The position numbers and the translations under genes are program-made. The notes under the pieces are model-generated. The model was not told the DNA's origin. It worked only from the letters and a program-made list of their open reading frames with translations, and searched no databases. DNA of 64,000 bases. Origin: Streptomyces sp. ISL-11. GTDB taxonomy: Bacteria > Actinomycetota > Actinomycetes > Streptomycetales > Streptomycetaceae. The stretch is from contig NZ_JAGGOL010000133.1 of NCBI RefSeq assembly GCF_018614525.1, forward strand, positions 1 through 64,000, in the 5' to 3' direction. Shown here one piece after another: positions 1 through 7,467 of the stretch (its first letter is position 1; every line of letters starts with the position of its first letter).

Positions 1-924
1 GCCCACCTGGGGTGCCGCGGCGGCGCCCGCCGCCGGGGCGGGGGCAGGGGCGGGTGCGGGCTTGCGGCGCAGCAGGGCGGTGGCGGCGAGGACGGCCGCG
101 GTGCCCAGCAGGACGGTCCAGCCGAGCGGCTCGTCCAGGAAGACGGCGCCCAGGACGACGGAGACGACGGTCATGAGGTAGATGACGGTGGCCGCGGCGG
201 CGGCGCCGTCCTTGGTGATGATGATGGTGTTGAGCAGGACGGCGAAGCCGGTGCAGACGATGCCGAGGATGATCAGGGCGATGACGGAGTCGGTGCGCCA
301 CTCGACGGCTTCGAGGCCGATGAAGGGGACGGCGACGAGGGTCATGAGGGCGGCGATGGCGAGCTGGCCGCCGGCCAGCATGAAGACGGGGATGCCGCGG
401 CCGGCCAGGAAGCGTCCGACGTAGGCGAAGCTGCTGCCGAAGCTGACCGCACCGAGGACGAAGCAGATGATGCTGCCGGTGGAGGCGTGCGTGCCGTCGC
501 TCCAGGGGGCGGCGACCAGGACGACGCCGAGCAGGCCGATGAGCATGCCCCACAGGCGGGCGGCGCCCAGTCGCTTCTCGGAGCCGAGGACGACGGCGGC
601 GCCCAGCGTCCAGACGGGGCCGGTGCCGCTGACGATGCCGGCGATGTTGCTGGAGCCGGTGCGCTCGCCCTCGGCGAAGAGCAGCCAGGGGACGGCGTTG
701 CCGAGGAAGGCGGCCACGGCCATGTGGCCGAGGATCTTCTTGTCGCGCGGGAGCCGCTGGCCCTTGGCCGCTCCGATGGTCAGCAGGACGGCGGCGCCCA
801 GGACGAGGCGGACGAAGACCATCTCCACGGGGGAGAAGGCATATCCGGATATTTTGATCCACAGGAAGACGGAGCCCCACAGCAGGCTCAGAGCGGTAAG
901 CCGCAGGACGGCACCCTTCGACAT
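1..924 (-). CDS. EamA/DMT-family membrane exporter (partial, C-terminus beyond window)
   Basis: The reading frame starts at an ATG (complement of 922-924) preceded by CCGAGGAGAA, a strong Shine-Dalgarno sequence, and stays open for 308 codons to the window edge. The protein begins MSKGAVLRLTALSLLWG and has about ten hydrophobic helices arranged as two EamA repeats. The second repeat ends near LGWTVLLGTAAVLAA and is followed by an Ala/Pro-rich tail, so only a few residues should be missing. EamA drug/metabolite transporters export small metabolites across the cytoplasmic membrane; the substrate cannot be read from sequence. Its place beside LysR, MFS and PKS genes makes metabolite export plausible. 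Confidence 0.85.
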   Translation of the reverse strand, partial: MSKGAVLRLTALSLLWGSVFLWIKISGYAFSPVEMVFVRLVLGAAVLLTIGAAKGQRLPRDKKILGHMAVAAFLGNAVPWLLFAEGERTGSSNIAGIVSGTGPVWTLGAAVVLGSEKRLGAARLWGMLIGLLGVVLVAAPWSDGTHASTGSIICFVLGAVSFGSSFAYVGRFLAGRGIPVFMLAGGQLAIAALMTLVAVPFIGLEAVEWRTDSVIALIILGIVCTGFAVLLNTIIITKDGAAAAATVIYLMTVVSVVLGAVFLDEPLGWTVLLGTAAVLAATALLRRKPAPAPAPAPAAGAAAAPQVG

Positions 925-1175
925 GATTCTCCTCGGCGTCGCGGTGCCCCGGATCCCGGCGGTCCACGGACTGCCGTTCGGGGCATTTCGGTCTCATTGG
1001 GGGTAGGGCCGGGCCGGGCGCAACCGAGGGGGGATTTGGGGGAGTTGCGGCGCCGGTGCGGGCCGTGCGGGCAGAGACCCGGGGATGTGCGGCTGCCGGG
1101 CTCCGGGAAAGAGCCTCACACCGCCGCCCCCGCCGCGTCCATCGAGGGATTCTTCCGATGACCGTGAAGGCAGGC

Positions 1176-2168
1176 TTACGGTTCGTCGCCGGCCCGTTCA
1201 CCGTCGTCGTGCGTGCCGCCGTCCTGCGCGCGGGCCGCCGCGGCCGCCTGGACGAGGGCGTCGACGACGGCCGCCACCTGGGGAATCCGTCCGTCGCCGG
1301 TGCGGACGGCGGCGTAGACCTGGCGGCAGGGGGCGTCGTCGAAGGTCTTGACGACGACACCGGCGCGGGCCGCGGAGCGGGCCAGGCGCGGGACGAGGCT
1401 GATGCCCATGCCGTGGCGGACGGCGGCGAAGGTGGCCTCCCAGTCGCCGATGGCATGGGTGGCACGCGGGGTGAACCCGGCGGCGGCGCACGCGGCCAGG
1501 GGGATCTCCTGGCACATGCCGGCCGTGGCGAAGATCCACGCCTCGTCCGCGAGGTCGGCCAGCGTCAGCGACGGCGCCCGTTCCAGCCGGTGGCCCAGGG
1601 GCAGGGCGACGTCGAAGATCTCCTGCATGAGGGGGAACTTCTCGAACCGCGGGTCGTTGGCAGGGGCCGTCGGGGACTCGACGGCGATGACCACGTCGGT
1701 GCGCCCGTCGGCGAGCATCTCGAAGCTGACCGGCGGGTCGACCTCGGCGAGGCTGGTGCGCAGCTGGGGCCGGCTCCCCTTGAGGATGGCGGCGGCGGGC
1801 AGGATCAGCGGGGTGAGGGTGGTGGCGAAGCCGGCCACCGACACCTCGCCCGTCTCCCCCTCTCGCCAGGCGGCCACCGCCTCGTGGAGCCGGTCGGTCC
1901 AGGTGAAGATCTCCTCGGCGTGGCGCAGCACGACGCGGGCGGCGCCGGTCAGGCGCAGGCGGCGGCCGGCCGGTTCGGTCAGCCGCACCCCCAGCTCCTT
2001 GGAGAGGGCGGCCAGTTGCTGCGAGACGGCGGACGGTGTGAGGTGCAGTGCGGCCGCGGCCGCACTGACCGTCTTCCGCCGGTCGAGCTCCGCCAGGACT
2101 CTCAGGCGGCGCAGGTCCACGTCGGGGCGGCGCGGCACCGGGGCCGCGCCGGGTGTTGGTGTCGTCAT
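1176..2168 (-). CDS. LysR-family transcriptional regulator
   Basis: 330 aa. Residues about 18-77 form the N-terminal winged helix-turn-helix (VDLRRLRVLAELDRRKTVS, then ALHLTPSAVSQQLAALSKEL). Residues about 105-310 form the periplasmic-binding-like effector domain (ADGRTDVVIAVE, VRHGMGISLVPRLA). The length is normal for the family. The gene starts 13 bp after the stop of the upstream oxidoreductase on the same strand, so the two are probably co-transcribed and the regulator may control that operon. The effector is unknown. The C-terminal about 20 residues are acidic and low in complexity. Confidence 0.9.
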   Translation of the reverse strand: MTTPTPGAAPVPRRPDVDLRRLRVLAELDRRKTVSAAAAALHLTPSAVSQQLAALSKELGVRLTEPAGRRLRLTGAARVVLRHAEEIFTWTDRLHEAVAAWREGETGEVSVAGFATTLTPLILPAAAILKGSRPQLRTSLAEVDPPVSFEMLADGRTDVVIAVESPTAPANDPRFEKFPLMQEIFDVALPLGHRLERAPSLTLADLADEAWIFATAGMCQEIPLAACAAAGFTPRATHAIGDWEATFAAVRHGMGISLVPRLARSAARAGVVVKTFDDAPCRQVYAAVRTGDGRIPQVAAVVDALVQAAAAARAQDGGTHDDGERAGDEP

Positions 2169-2181
2169 GCTGCGGGCAACA

Positions 2182-3099
2182 TCAGCGCAGGCGCTGCTGT
2201 TCCGGGTCGATGACCGTACGGGCGAGCATCTCGAAGGTGTCGAGGTCGCGTTCGTTGCGTTCGCGGGTACGGAGCTCGCCGGGGAAGGTCGGGTCGAGGA
2301 CGACGGTCCGGACGCCCAGCGCGTCCAGGAGGGTGAGGTCCTGGCGGATCTCGTCCAGGCTGCCCTCGCCCAGGAGCCGGGCGCCGCCCAGGGGTCGGGC
2401 GGTGACGCGGAGTTTGATACGGGGCACGAGTGCGGGGACGGGCAGGTCCAGTTCCTTGGCGGTCCGCTCCAGGGCGGGCAGGCCGTGGCCGGTCAGCCAT
2501 CGGGCGGTGACGGAGGTGGGGTGCCAGGCGTCGCCCAAGCGCACCGCGCGGCGCAGGGCGCCGGGACTGTGGCCGCCGACCCACACCGGCGGACCAGGCC
2601 GTTGCAGGGGTGCCGGGCCGGTGTGCAGATGGTCGAAGGAGACGAACTCGCCGTGGTGGCTGACCACTTCGTCCGCCCAGCATGCCTTGATGACGGCGAG
2701 GTACTCGTCACTCCGGGCTCCGCGGCGGGCGTACGGGACGCCCAGGGCCGCGAACTCGGCCGGGGCCCAGCCCGCGGCGGCGCCGAGGACGAAGCGGCCG
2801 CCGCTCAGCCGGTCGATGGCCGCGGCCATCCGGGCCGTGAGGACGGGGTGACGGTAGGGCAGGATCGTCACGGTCGTGCCCAGCCCGATGGTGCGGGTGA
2901 CCCCGGCCAGGTAGGAGAGCACGGTGAAGGGGTCGTAGAAGGGGGCGGCGAAGAGGCGCTGGACCTCGGGGGTGGGGGCGACGTGATCGGACACCAGCAG
3001 GTGGTGGTAGCCCAGCTCCTCCAGGCGCCCGGCCCACTCCCCCAGGGTCTCGGGTGTGGCGCCGGGGCCGTAGTTGGGGACGTTGACGCCGAACTTCAC
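2182..3099 (-). CDS. LLM-class F420/flavin-dependent oxidoreductase
   Basis: 305 aa from a GTG start (3099) with GGAGAG about 6 nt upstream. The open frame extends further upstream, but the family begins at MKFGVNVPNYGPG as here. The sequence shows the TIM-barrel luciferase-like pattern: LEELGYHHLLVSDHV, TRTIGLGTTVTILPYRHP, and the cofactor-side segment RFVLGAAAGWAPAEF followed by GVPYARRG. These features suggest an F420-dependent member (family knowledge); the substrate cannot be inferred. It lies 13 bp upstream of the LysR gene on the same strand and may tailor a metabolite of this neighbourhood. Confidence 0.85.
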   Translation of the reverse strand: MKFGVNVPNYGPGATPETLGEWAGRLEELGYHHLLVSDHVAPTPEVQRLFAAPFYDPFTVLSYLAGVTRTIGLGTTVTILPYRHPVLTARMAAAIDRLSGGRFVLGAAAGWAPAEFAALGVPYARRGARSDEYLAVIKACWADEVVSHHGEFVSFDHLHTGPAPLQRPGPPVWVGGHSPGALRRAVRLGDAWHPTSVTARWLTGHGLPALERTAKELDLPVPALVPRIKLRVTARPLGGARLLGEGSLDEIRQDLTLLDALGVRTVVLDPTFPGELRTRERNERDLDTFEMLARTVIDPEQQRLR

Positions 3100-3274
3100 G
3101 GGACTCTCCGATCGTTTCGCGGCCGGGATGCGGGGCCGGTGACGGTGACGAGGGGGACGGTTTGCCGCTCGGGCGGTGCGGTTCGTACGAGGTGTGGGGC
3201 TGTGCCGTGTCCGGCGGGTCAGGTGAACGGGCGCTGCGGGCCGTGCCGTCCGGACCGCTGCTGCGCGGTGGTGT

Positions 3275-3345
3275 GTCCTCGAGCGCCGGACAGGCTGAAA
3301 GCGGTGGGGTTCAACCAGGATCAGGCTCGTCCGGCGTTTGAGGAC
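3275..3345. terminator. Long inverted repeat of the common Streptomyces type, probable terminator
   Basis: The arms 3275-3298 and 3321-3345 pair with one bulge and a few wobbles. The stop codon of the MFS gene lies in the loop, so the right arm encodes the protein's final PDEPDPG. This GTCCTC...CCGGAC motif recurs downstream of many Streptomyces genes. It should end MFS transcription before the oxidoreductase operon. Confidence 0.7.
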
Positions 3346-4543
3346 GCGCCTGCGGAGCGGTCGCCGCCGCGGGCGGCAAGGACGCCCCGATCCGCCGGAC
3401 ACCGCCCAGGCCCCGTTCTCCGTTCCGGGCGCCGGCCAGGTGGACGGCCAGGGCGAGGGCCGCGCAGCCGGCCGCGGCCAGGGGCAGGTGGCGGGGCGCG
3501 AGACCGGCCGCCAGGGCCGTGCCGCCGAGGGCGGCGCCGGCCGATCCGCCGAGGTAGGTGGCCGAGCTGTTGAGGGCGAGGGCCGCGGCGCCGCGGGCGG
3601 GTCCGGCGGCCAGCAGACGGTGCTGCTGGGGGACGACGAAGGCCCAGCCGGCCGCCCCCCACAGGGCCAGCAGCGGCCATACCCCCAACGGGCCGTGGGC
3701 CGGCGTGATCGCCGCCAGGACGAGGGCCAGGGCTGCCAGCAGCAGCCCGGTCAGCAGGCCGGGCCGGGGAACGCGGTCCAGCAGGTGACCCACGGCGAAA
3801 CCGCCCAGGATCCCGCCCAGCCCCCACACCCACAGTCCGGCGCCGCCGGGCCCGGCGTCGGCGTCGTCCAGCACCGGCAGCAGATATGTGTACAGGCCCA
3901 GGCTGGCCACGGTCTGGCAGAAAGTGGTCAGCACGGCGGTGGCGGTCCGGGGGTCCTTCAGCTGGGCCGCGCGTTCGGCCAGTGAGGGCAGGGGCGCGCT
4001 GTCCATGGGCGGCAGCAGGGTGGCCACGCCCAGGTAAGCGGCGGCGCCGACGGCGGCCACCAGCCACAGCGCGGAACGCCACCCGATGTGACCGGCGAGC
4101 AGCAGTCCGGCGGGGACACCGAGGACGGTGCCGCAGCTCAGCCCGCCCAGCACCAGGGCCAGGGCACGGCCCCGGCGTTCGGGTCCGGCGAGGAGAGAGG
4201 CGGTCGCGGCGGCCGTGGGCATGAAGACGCCGGCCGCCGCACCTGCCGGCACGCGCGTGCCCGCGAGGGTCGTCACATCGGGAGCGACGGCTCCGGCGGC
4301 GTTGGCGAGTGTGAACACGGCCAGGGAGACGAGCAGGATCCGGCGCATGCCCAGGCGCCCCAGTGCGGCCTGCGCCGGCGGGGCGAGAAGGGCGTAGGAG
4401 ACGGCGAAGACGGTCACCAGCTGCCCGGCCGCCGCGGTCGAACCGCGGAACTCGCCGGAGATCTGCGGCAGCAGTCCGGCCGTCATATAGGCGTCCGTGC
4501 CCACCGCCAGGGCGCCCAGCGCCAGCAGGCTCACGCGCAGCAC
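3311..4543 (-). CDS. MFS drug-resistance-type transporter
   Basis: 410 aa from GTG 4543, with GAGGAG about 13 nt upstream; the frame is open further upstream, up to 4639. About twelve transmembrane helices are visible. They include the signature region GRLGMRRILLVSLAVFTLANA between helices 2 and 3, and the motif-C-like LSCGTVLGVPAGLLLAGHIGWRSALW. This fits the DHA1/chloramphenicol-resistance type of proton antiporter in the cytoplasmic membrane. It is divergent from the glutamyl-tRNA synthetase gene across 235 bp. Export of the product of the nearby PKS, or self-resistance, is an inference from location. Confidence 0.88.
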   Translation of the reverse strand: MLRVSLLALGALAVGTDAYMTAGLLPQISGEFRGSTAAAGQLVTVFAVSYALLAPPAQAALGRLGMRRILLVSLAVFTLANAAGAVAPDVTTLAGTRVPAGAAAGVFMPTAAATASLLAGPERRGRALALVLGGLSCGTVLGVPAGLLLAGHIGWRSALWLVAAVGAAAYLGVATLLPPMDSAPLPSLAERAAQLKDPRTATAVLTTFCQTVASLGLYTYLLPVLDDADAGPGGAGLWVWGLGGILGGFAVGHLLDRVPRPGLLTGLLLAALALVLAAITPAHGPLGVWPLLALWGAAGWAFVVPQQHRLLAAGPARGAAALALNSSATYLGGSAGAALGGTALAAGLAPRHLPLAAAGCAALALAVHLAGARNGERGLGGVRRIGASLPPAAATAPQARPQTPDEPDPG

Positions 4544-4778
4544 ATCGGTGTCCGTTCTCCTCGGAAAGCCACTCGGGCGGCCGCCACCCGGGGCGGCCGG
4601 GAACAGCCTCGCCCACCGGCGGGCCCGGCGGACCGGCACGGAGGGCCAAGGGTTCGGGTTCCCACATCACCGTCGCGGCGGGCGCGGGGCCGGGCAGGCG
4701 GGGCGGCCTAGGGTCGGCATCCGGACGCCCGCTCCGTCCACCGCTGTTGTCGCCGTTTGCACGACGGAAGGATGTGCC

Positions 4779-6449
4779 ATGCAGGACCGTGACGTCATTG
4801 ATTCGTGGTTCCCCGCCGACCTGCGCTCCTGCGAGGTCTGGGAGGAGCACTTCGCACCGCGCAGGCTCCCGCCGGACGCGCAGGTGACGCGCTTCGCCCC
4901 CAGCCCGACCGGGTCGATGCACCTGGGCGGGCTGTACGTGGCGCTGCTCGCGCAGGAAGCGGCCCGGCACACCGGCGGCATCTACCTGGTGCGCGTCGAG
5001 GACACCGACAAGCGCCGCGAAGTCGCGGGCGCGGCGGAGGAGTTCGAGCGGATCTTCGGATACTTCGGCCTCGTCCCCGACGAGGGCGGTGGCCGGCCCG
5101 GGGCGTGGGGCCCGTACCTGCAGTCGCGGCGGGAAGGCGTCTACCTCAGTTACGTTCGCGAACTCGTGCGCAAGGGGCTGGCCTATCCGTGCTTCTGCCC
5201 GCCCGAGCTGCTCGCGCGGAACACGGCCGGGCAGCAGCAGGCGCGGTCACCGATCGGCTACTACGGCAAGTGGGCGCACTGCCGGGGGCTGAGTGTGCGG
5301 CAGGCGCAGGAAAGGATGGCGGCGGGCGAGGAGTTCACCGTGCGCTTCCGCTGCCCTGTGGGGTTGCCCGGCCGGGTGCGTTTCCGCGACCGTGTCCGGG
5401 GTTCCCTGACGATGCTCGACAACGGCAACGACGTGGTGATCCTCAAGTCGGCGGAGCAGGGCCGCCGGCTGCCCACCTACCACTTCGCGCATGTCGTCGA
5501 CGACCATCTGATGCGCGTGACCCTCGTGATCCGCGGCGAGGAATGGATCTCCTCCCTGCCGGTGCACCACCAGCTGCACCGCGCCCTGGACTTCACCCCT
5601 CCGCAGTACGCCCACATCGCCCCGCTGATGAAGGTCGAGGGCTCCAGCAGGCGCAAGCTCAGCAAGCGCAAGGACCCGGAGTCCGCAGCCGCCTTCTACC
5701 TGGCCGCGGGGTATCCGGCACCGGCGGTCCGGCACTACCTGCGCGGCCTGGCCAACAGCCGGCTGGCGGACCTGCCGGCCGGCCGCGCCATGGCCGAGCC
5801 GGTGCGCCTGGAGGAGGCCGGGGTGGCCGGGCCGATGGTGGACCTGGGCAAGCTGCGCTCGGTCAGCCGTGACTACATCGCCTCCCTGCCCGCGGCCGAC
5901 GCCCTCCAGGCCCTGTCCGACTGGGCCGCCGGGCACGACCCCGAGCTCGCCCGGGTGCTGGGCAGCCGCCGGGACCTGGCCCTGCAGGCCCTGGAGATCG
6001 GCCGGAGCGGTACGGGCACGCCGCGCAAGGACCTGGCGTGCTGGAGCGAGTTCCGCCGGGCCTACGGGTTCTTCCTCCCGGAGCTGCACACCCCGGTGGA
6101 CTCACTGGACGACAGCCGGCTGGGGCTGCCGGCCGGGCAGGTCGCCGGCCTCGTCACCGACCTCGTCGGCAGCTACCGGCACGCCGGCTCCGCCGAGGAC
6201 TGGTTCGCGCAGTGGCGTGCCCTGGCGGAACGGCACGGCTTCGCACCGGACGTGCGGACCCACCGGGCCGATCCGGGCGCCTTCCACGGCTCGGTGCGCG
6301 AGGTGGTCAACGTGCTGCGCGTGTGTGTGACGGGCACGGACCACAGCCCCGACCTCTTCCAGGTCGCCCGCGCGCTGGGCGAGGCGGAAGTACTGCGCCG
6401 CCTGCGGCCGCTGGCAGCCGCGGCGGCCGCGGCCGTGGCCGGCGTGTAG
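4779..6449 (+). CDS. Divergent glutamyl-tRNA synthetase-like protein (class I aaRS)
   Basis: 556 aa from ATG 4779 with GGAAGG 7 nt upstream; the upstream open frame has no better start. The HIGH-type signature is PSPTGSMHLGG (residues 41-51) and the KMSKS-type motif is KLSKR (293-297). VRVEDTDKRR and the Rossmann-fold spacing identify the GluRS/GlnRS class. The protein is longer than usual bacterial GluRS (about 470-500 aa) and diverges from the housekeeping Streptomyces enzyme, so it is probably a second, acquired copy. It sits between an MFS exporter and a PKS operon. Possible roles, both inferred: supplying Glu-tRNA to a tRNA-dependent biosynthetic step, or a drug-insensitive replacement enzyme. 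No Glu-tRNA-using transferase is visible in the window. Confidence 0.88.
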   Translation: MQDRDVIDSWFPADLRSCEVWEEHFAPRRLPPDAQVTRFAPSPTGSMHLGGLYVALLAQEAARHTGGIYLVRVEDTDKRREVAGAAEEFERIFGYFGLVPDEGGGRPGAWGPYLQSRREGVYLSYVRELVRKGLAYPCFCPPELLARNTAGQQQARSPIGYYGKWAHCRGLSVRQAQERMAAGEEFTVRFRCPVGLPGRVRFRDRVRGSLTMLDNGNDVVILKSAEQGRRLPTYHFAHVVDDHLMRVTLVIRGEEWISSLPVHHQLHRALDFTPPQYAHIAPLMKVEGSSRRKLSKRKDPESAAAFYLAAGYPAPAVRHYLRGLANSRLADLPAGRAMAEPVRLEEAGVAGPMVDLGKLRSVSRDYIASLPAADALQALSDWAAGHDPELARVLGSRRDLALQALEIGRSGTGTPRKDLACWSEFRRAYGFFLPELHTPVDSLDDSRLGLPAGQVAGLVTDLVGSYRHAGSAEDWFAQWRALAERHGFAPDVRTHRADPGAFHGSVREVVNVLRVCVTGTDHSPDLFQVARALGEAEVLRRLRPLAAAAAAAVAGV

Positions 6450-6465
6450 CGGCCCCGCACAACAC

Positions 6466-6502
6466 GGCGCCGGGCGGGCTGGATTCCAGCCCGCCCGGCG
6501 CC
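6466..6502. terminator. Perfect 17-bp hairpin between convergent genes
   Basis: The arms 6466-6482 and 6486-6502 are perfectly complementary around a 3-nt loop (ATT) and contain GCGCCGGGCGGGCTGG. The hairpin lies between the stops of the tRNA synthetase and LuxR genes, so it should end transcription from both sides. Confidence 0.9.
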
Positions 6503-6513
6503 TTGCCCATAGG

Positions 6514-7098
6514 TCAGCCGGTGGCGGCCAGCTCCCCCGCCCGGGGCAGGTCGCCGCCCTGGATGGCGACGGCGAGCTGTGCGCGGCGGCTGATGGAGAG
6601 CTTTCGGTAGATGCGGGTGATGTGCTGTTCCACGGCGCGGGGCGAGACGGCGAAGTGCTCGGCGATCTGCCGGTTCGTCAGGCCCGCGAGCATCATGCGG
6701 GCGACGCGCCATTCATGGGCACTGAGCCGGTCGTGACTCTCCGGCCCAGCGGCCGGCACCTCTCCCGGTACCGGCCGGGTGCCGGTCCGCGCCCCGGGCC
6801 GGTCCGGTACGCCGGCGGCCGGCTGCTCGGCGGCTTCGACGAGGGCTTCCAGGGCCCTGATGCGCGTCTCCAGGACGAGATGCTCCTGTACGTACGGGTC
6901 CTCGCCCAGCACCTGTTGCAGCTCGGACCGGGTGGCGGCCTCGACGACGAGGATCTCGCCGCAGCCCTCCCGCCAGGAACCGCTGTGCACCAGCACGCCC
7001 AGGCGGGACATCCTGCGCCAGTAGGCACAGTGCGCCGGGCGCGTCAGCCGCAGGCGGTCGTCGTCCCGGAATTCCCTGTCGACCGAGTACCTCACCAT
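6514..7098 (-). CDS. YCII-like domain fused to LuxR-type helix-turn-helix
   Basis: 194 aa from ATG 7098, with GGGGGA about 6 nt upstream; a longer frame to 7215 lacks a ribosome-binding site. Residues 1-85 match the YCII fold: RPAH (20-23), LGVLVHSG, GEILVVEAATRSE and the DPYV segment (67-70). Residues about 128-190 are a LuxR/NarL C-terminal DNA-binding domain (LSAHEWRVARMMLAGLTNRQIAEHF, then RAVEQHITRIYRKL). A Pro/Gly-rich linker joins them. No receiver or AHL-binding domain is present. The gene is divergent from the PKS across 369 bp containing a direct repeat, so it is the natural candidate for the PKS regulator. The ligand of the YCII part is unknown. Confidence 0.85.
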   Translation of the reverse strand: MVRYSVDREFRDDDRLRLTRPAHCAYWRRMSRLGVLVHSGSWREGCGEILVVEAATRSELQQVLGEDPYVQEHLVLETRIRALEALVEAAEQPAAGVPDRPGARTGTRPVPGEVPAAGPESHDRLSAHEWRVARMMLAGLTNRQIAEHFAVSPRAVEQHITRIYRKLSISRRAQLAVAIQGGDLPRAGELAATG

Positions 7099-7467
7099 CG
7101 TCTGTCCCCCGTTTGCGTCACTCGGGAGCGGGGGGCGGCACGGTCTCCGCGCCCCGCCCAGCCATGAACTCACGAACAAGTTTATATTTGCATGCAATCT
7201 TGAACTCGCGATCAACTTTTCGCGAGAGCCGCATCACAGGCGGCGCCGACCCGGCGTCACATGACGGGATCAACAGGGGCGCGGCGGGGCGAAACGTGAC
7301 GCGGTTTCAGACAGTCCAAGGAGAGACTTGAAGACCAATCTTGATCTCCAGTGCATCTTTGGACCACAATCCCCACCCAGTGGGGCCGACGCTTCTGCTC
7401 TTCGCAGCCCCGCCGCTCCGCGCACGTTCGGCAATGAACTTCAGCACTGACCGAGGTGGGGTTTCAC
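7099..7467. promoter_or_regulatory. Divergent promoter region with a 19-bp direct repeat
   Basis: This is the non-coding stretch between the LuxR gene and the PKS and is the most AT-rich DNA of the neighbourhood. TGAACTCACGAACAAGTTT (7165-7183) and TGAACTCGCGATCAACTTT (7201-7219) match at 16 of 19 positions and are 36 bp apart. The palindrome TTGCATGCAA (7188-7197) lies between them. These look like paired operator sites for a regulator, probably the adjacent YCII-LuxR protein (inference). The PKS ribosome-binding site GAGGTGGG is at 7453-7460. Confidence 0.6.
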
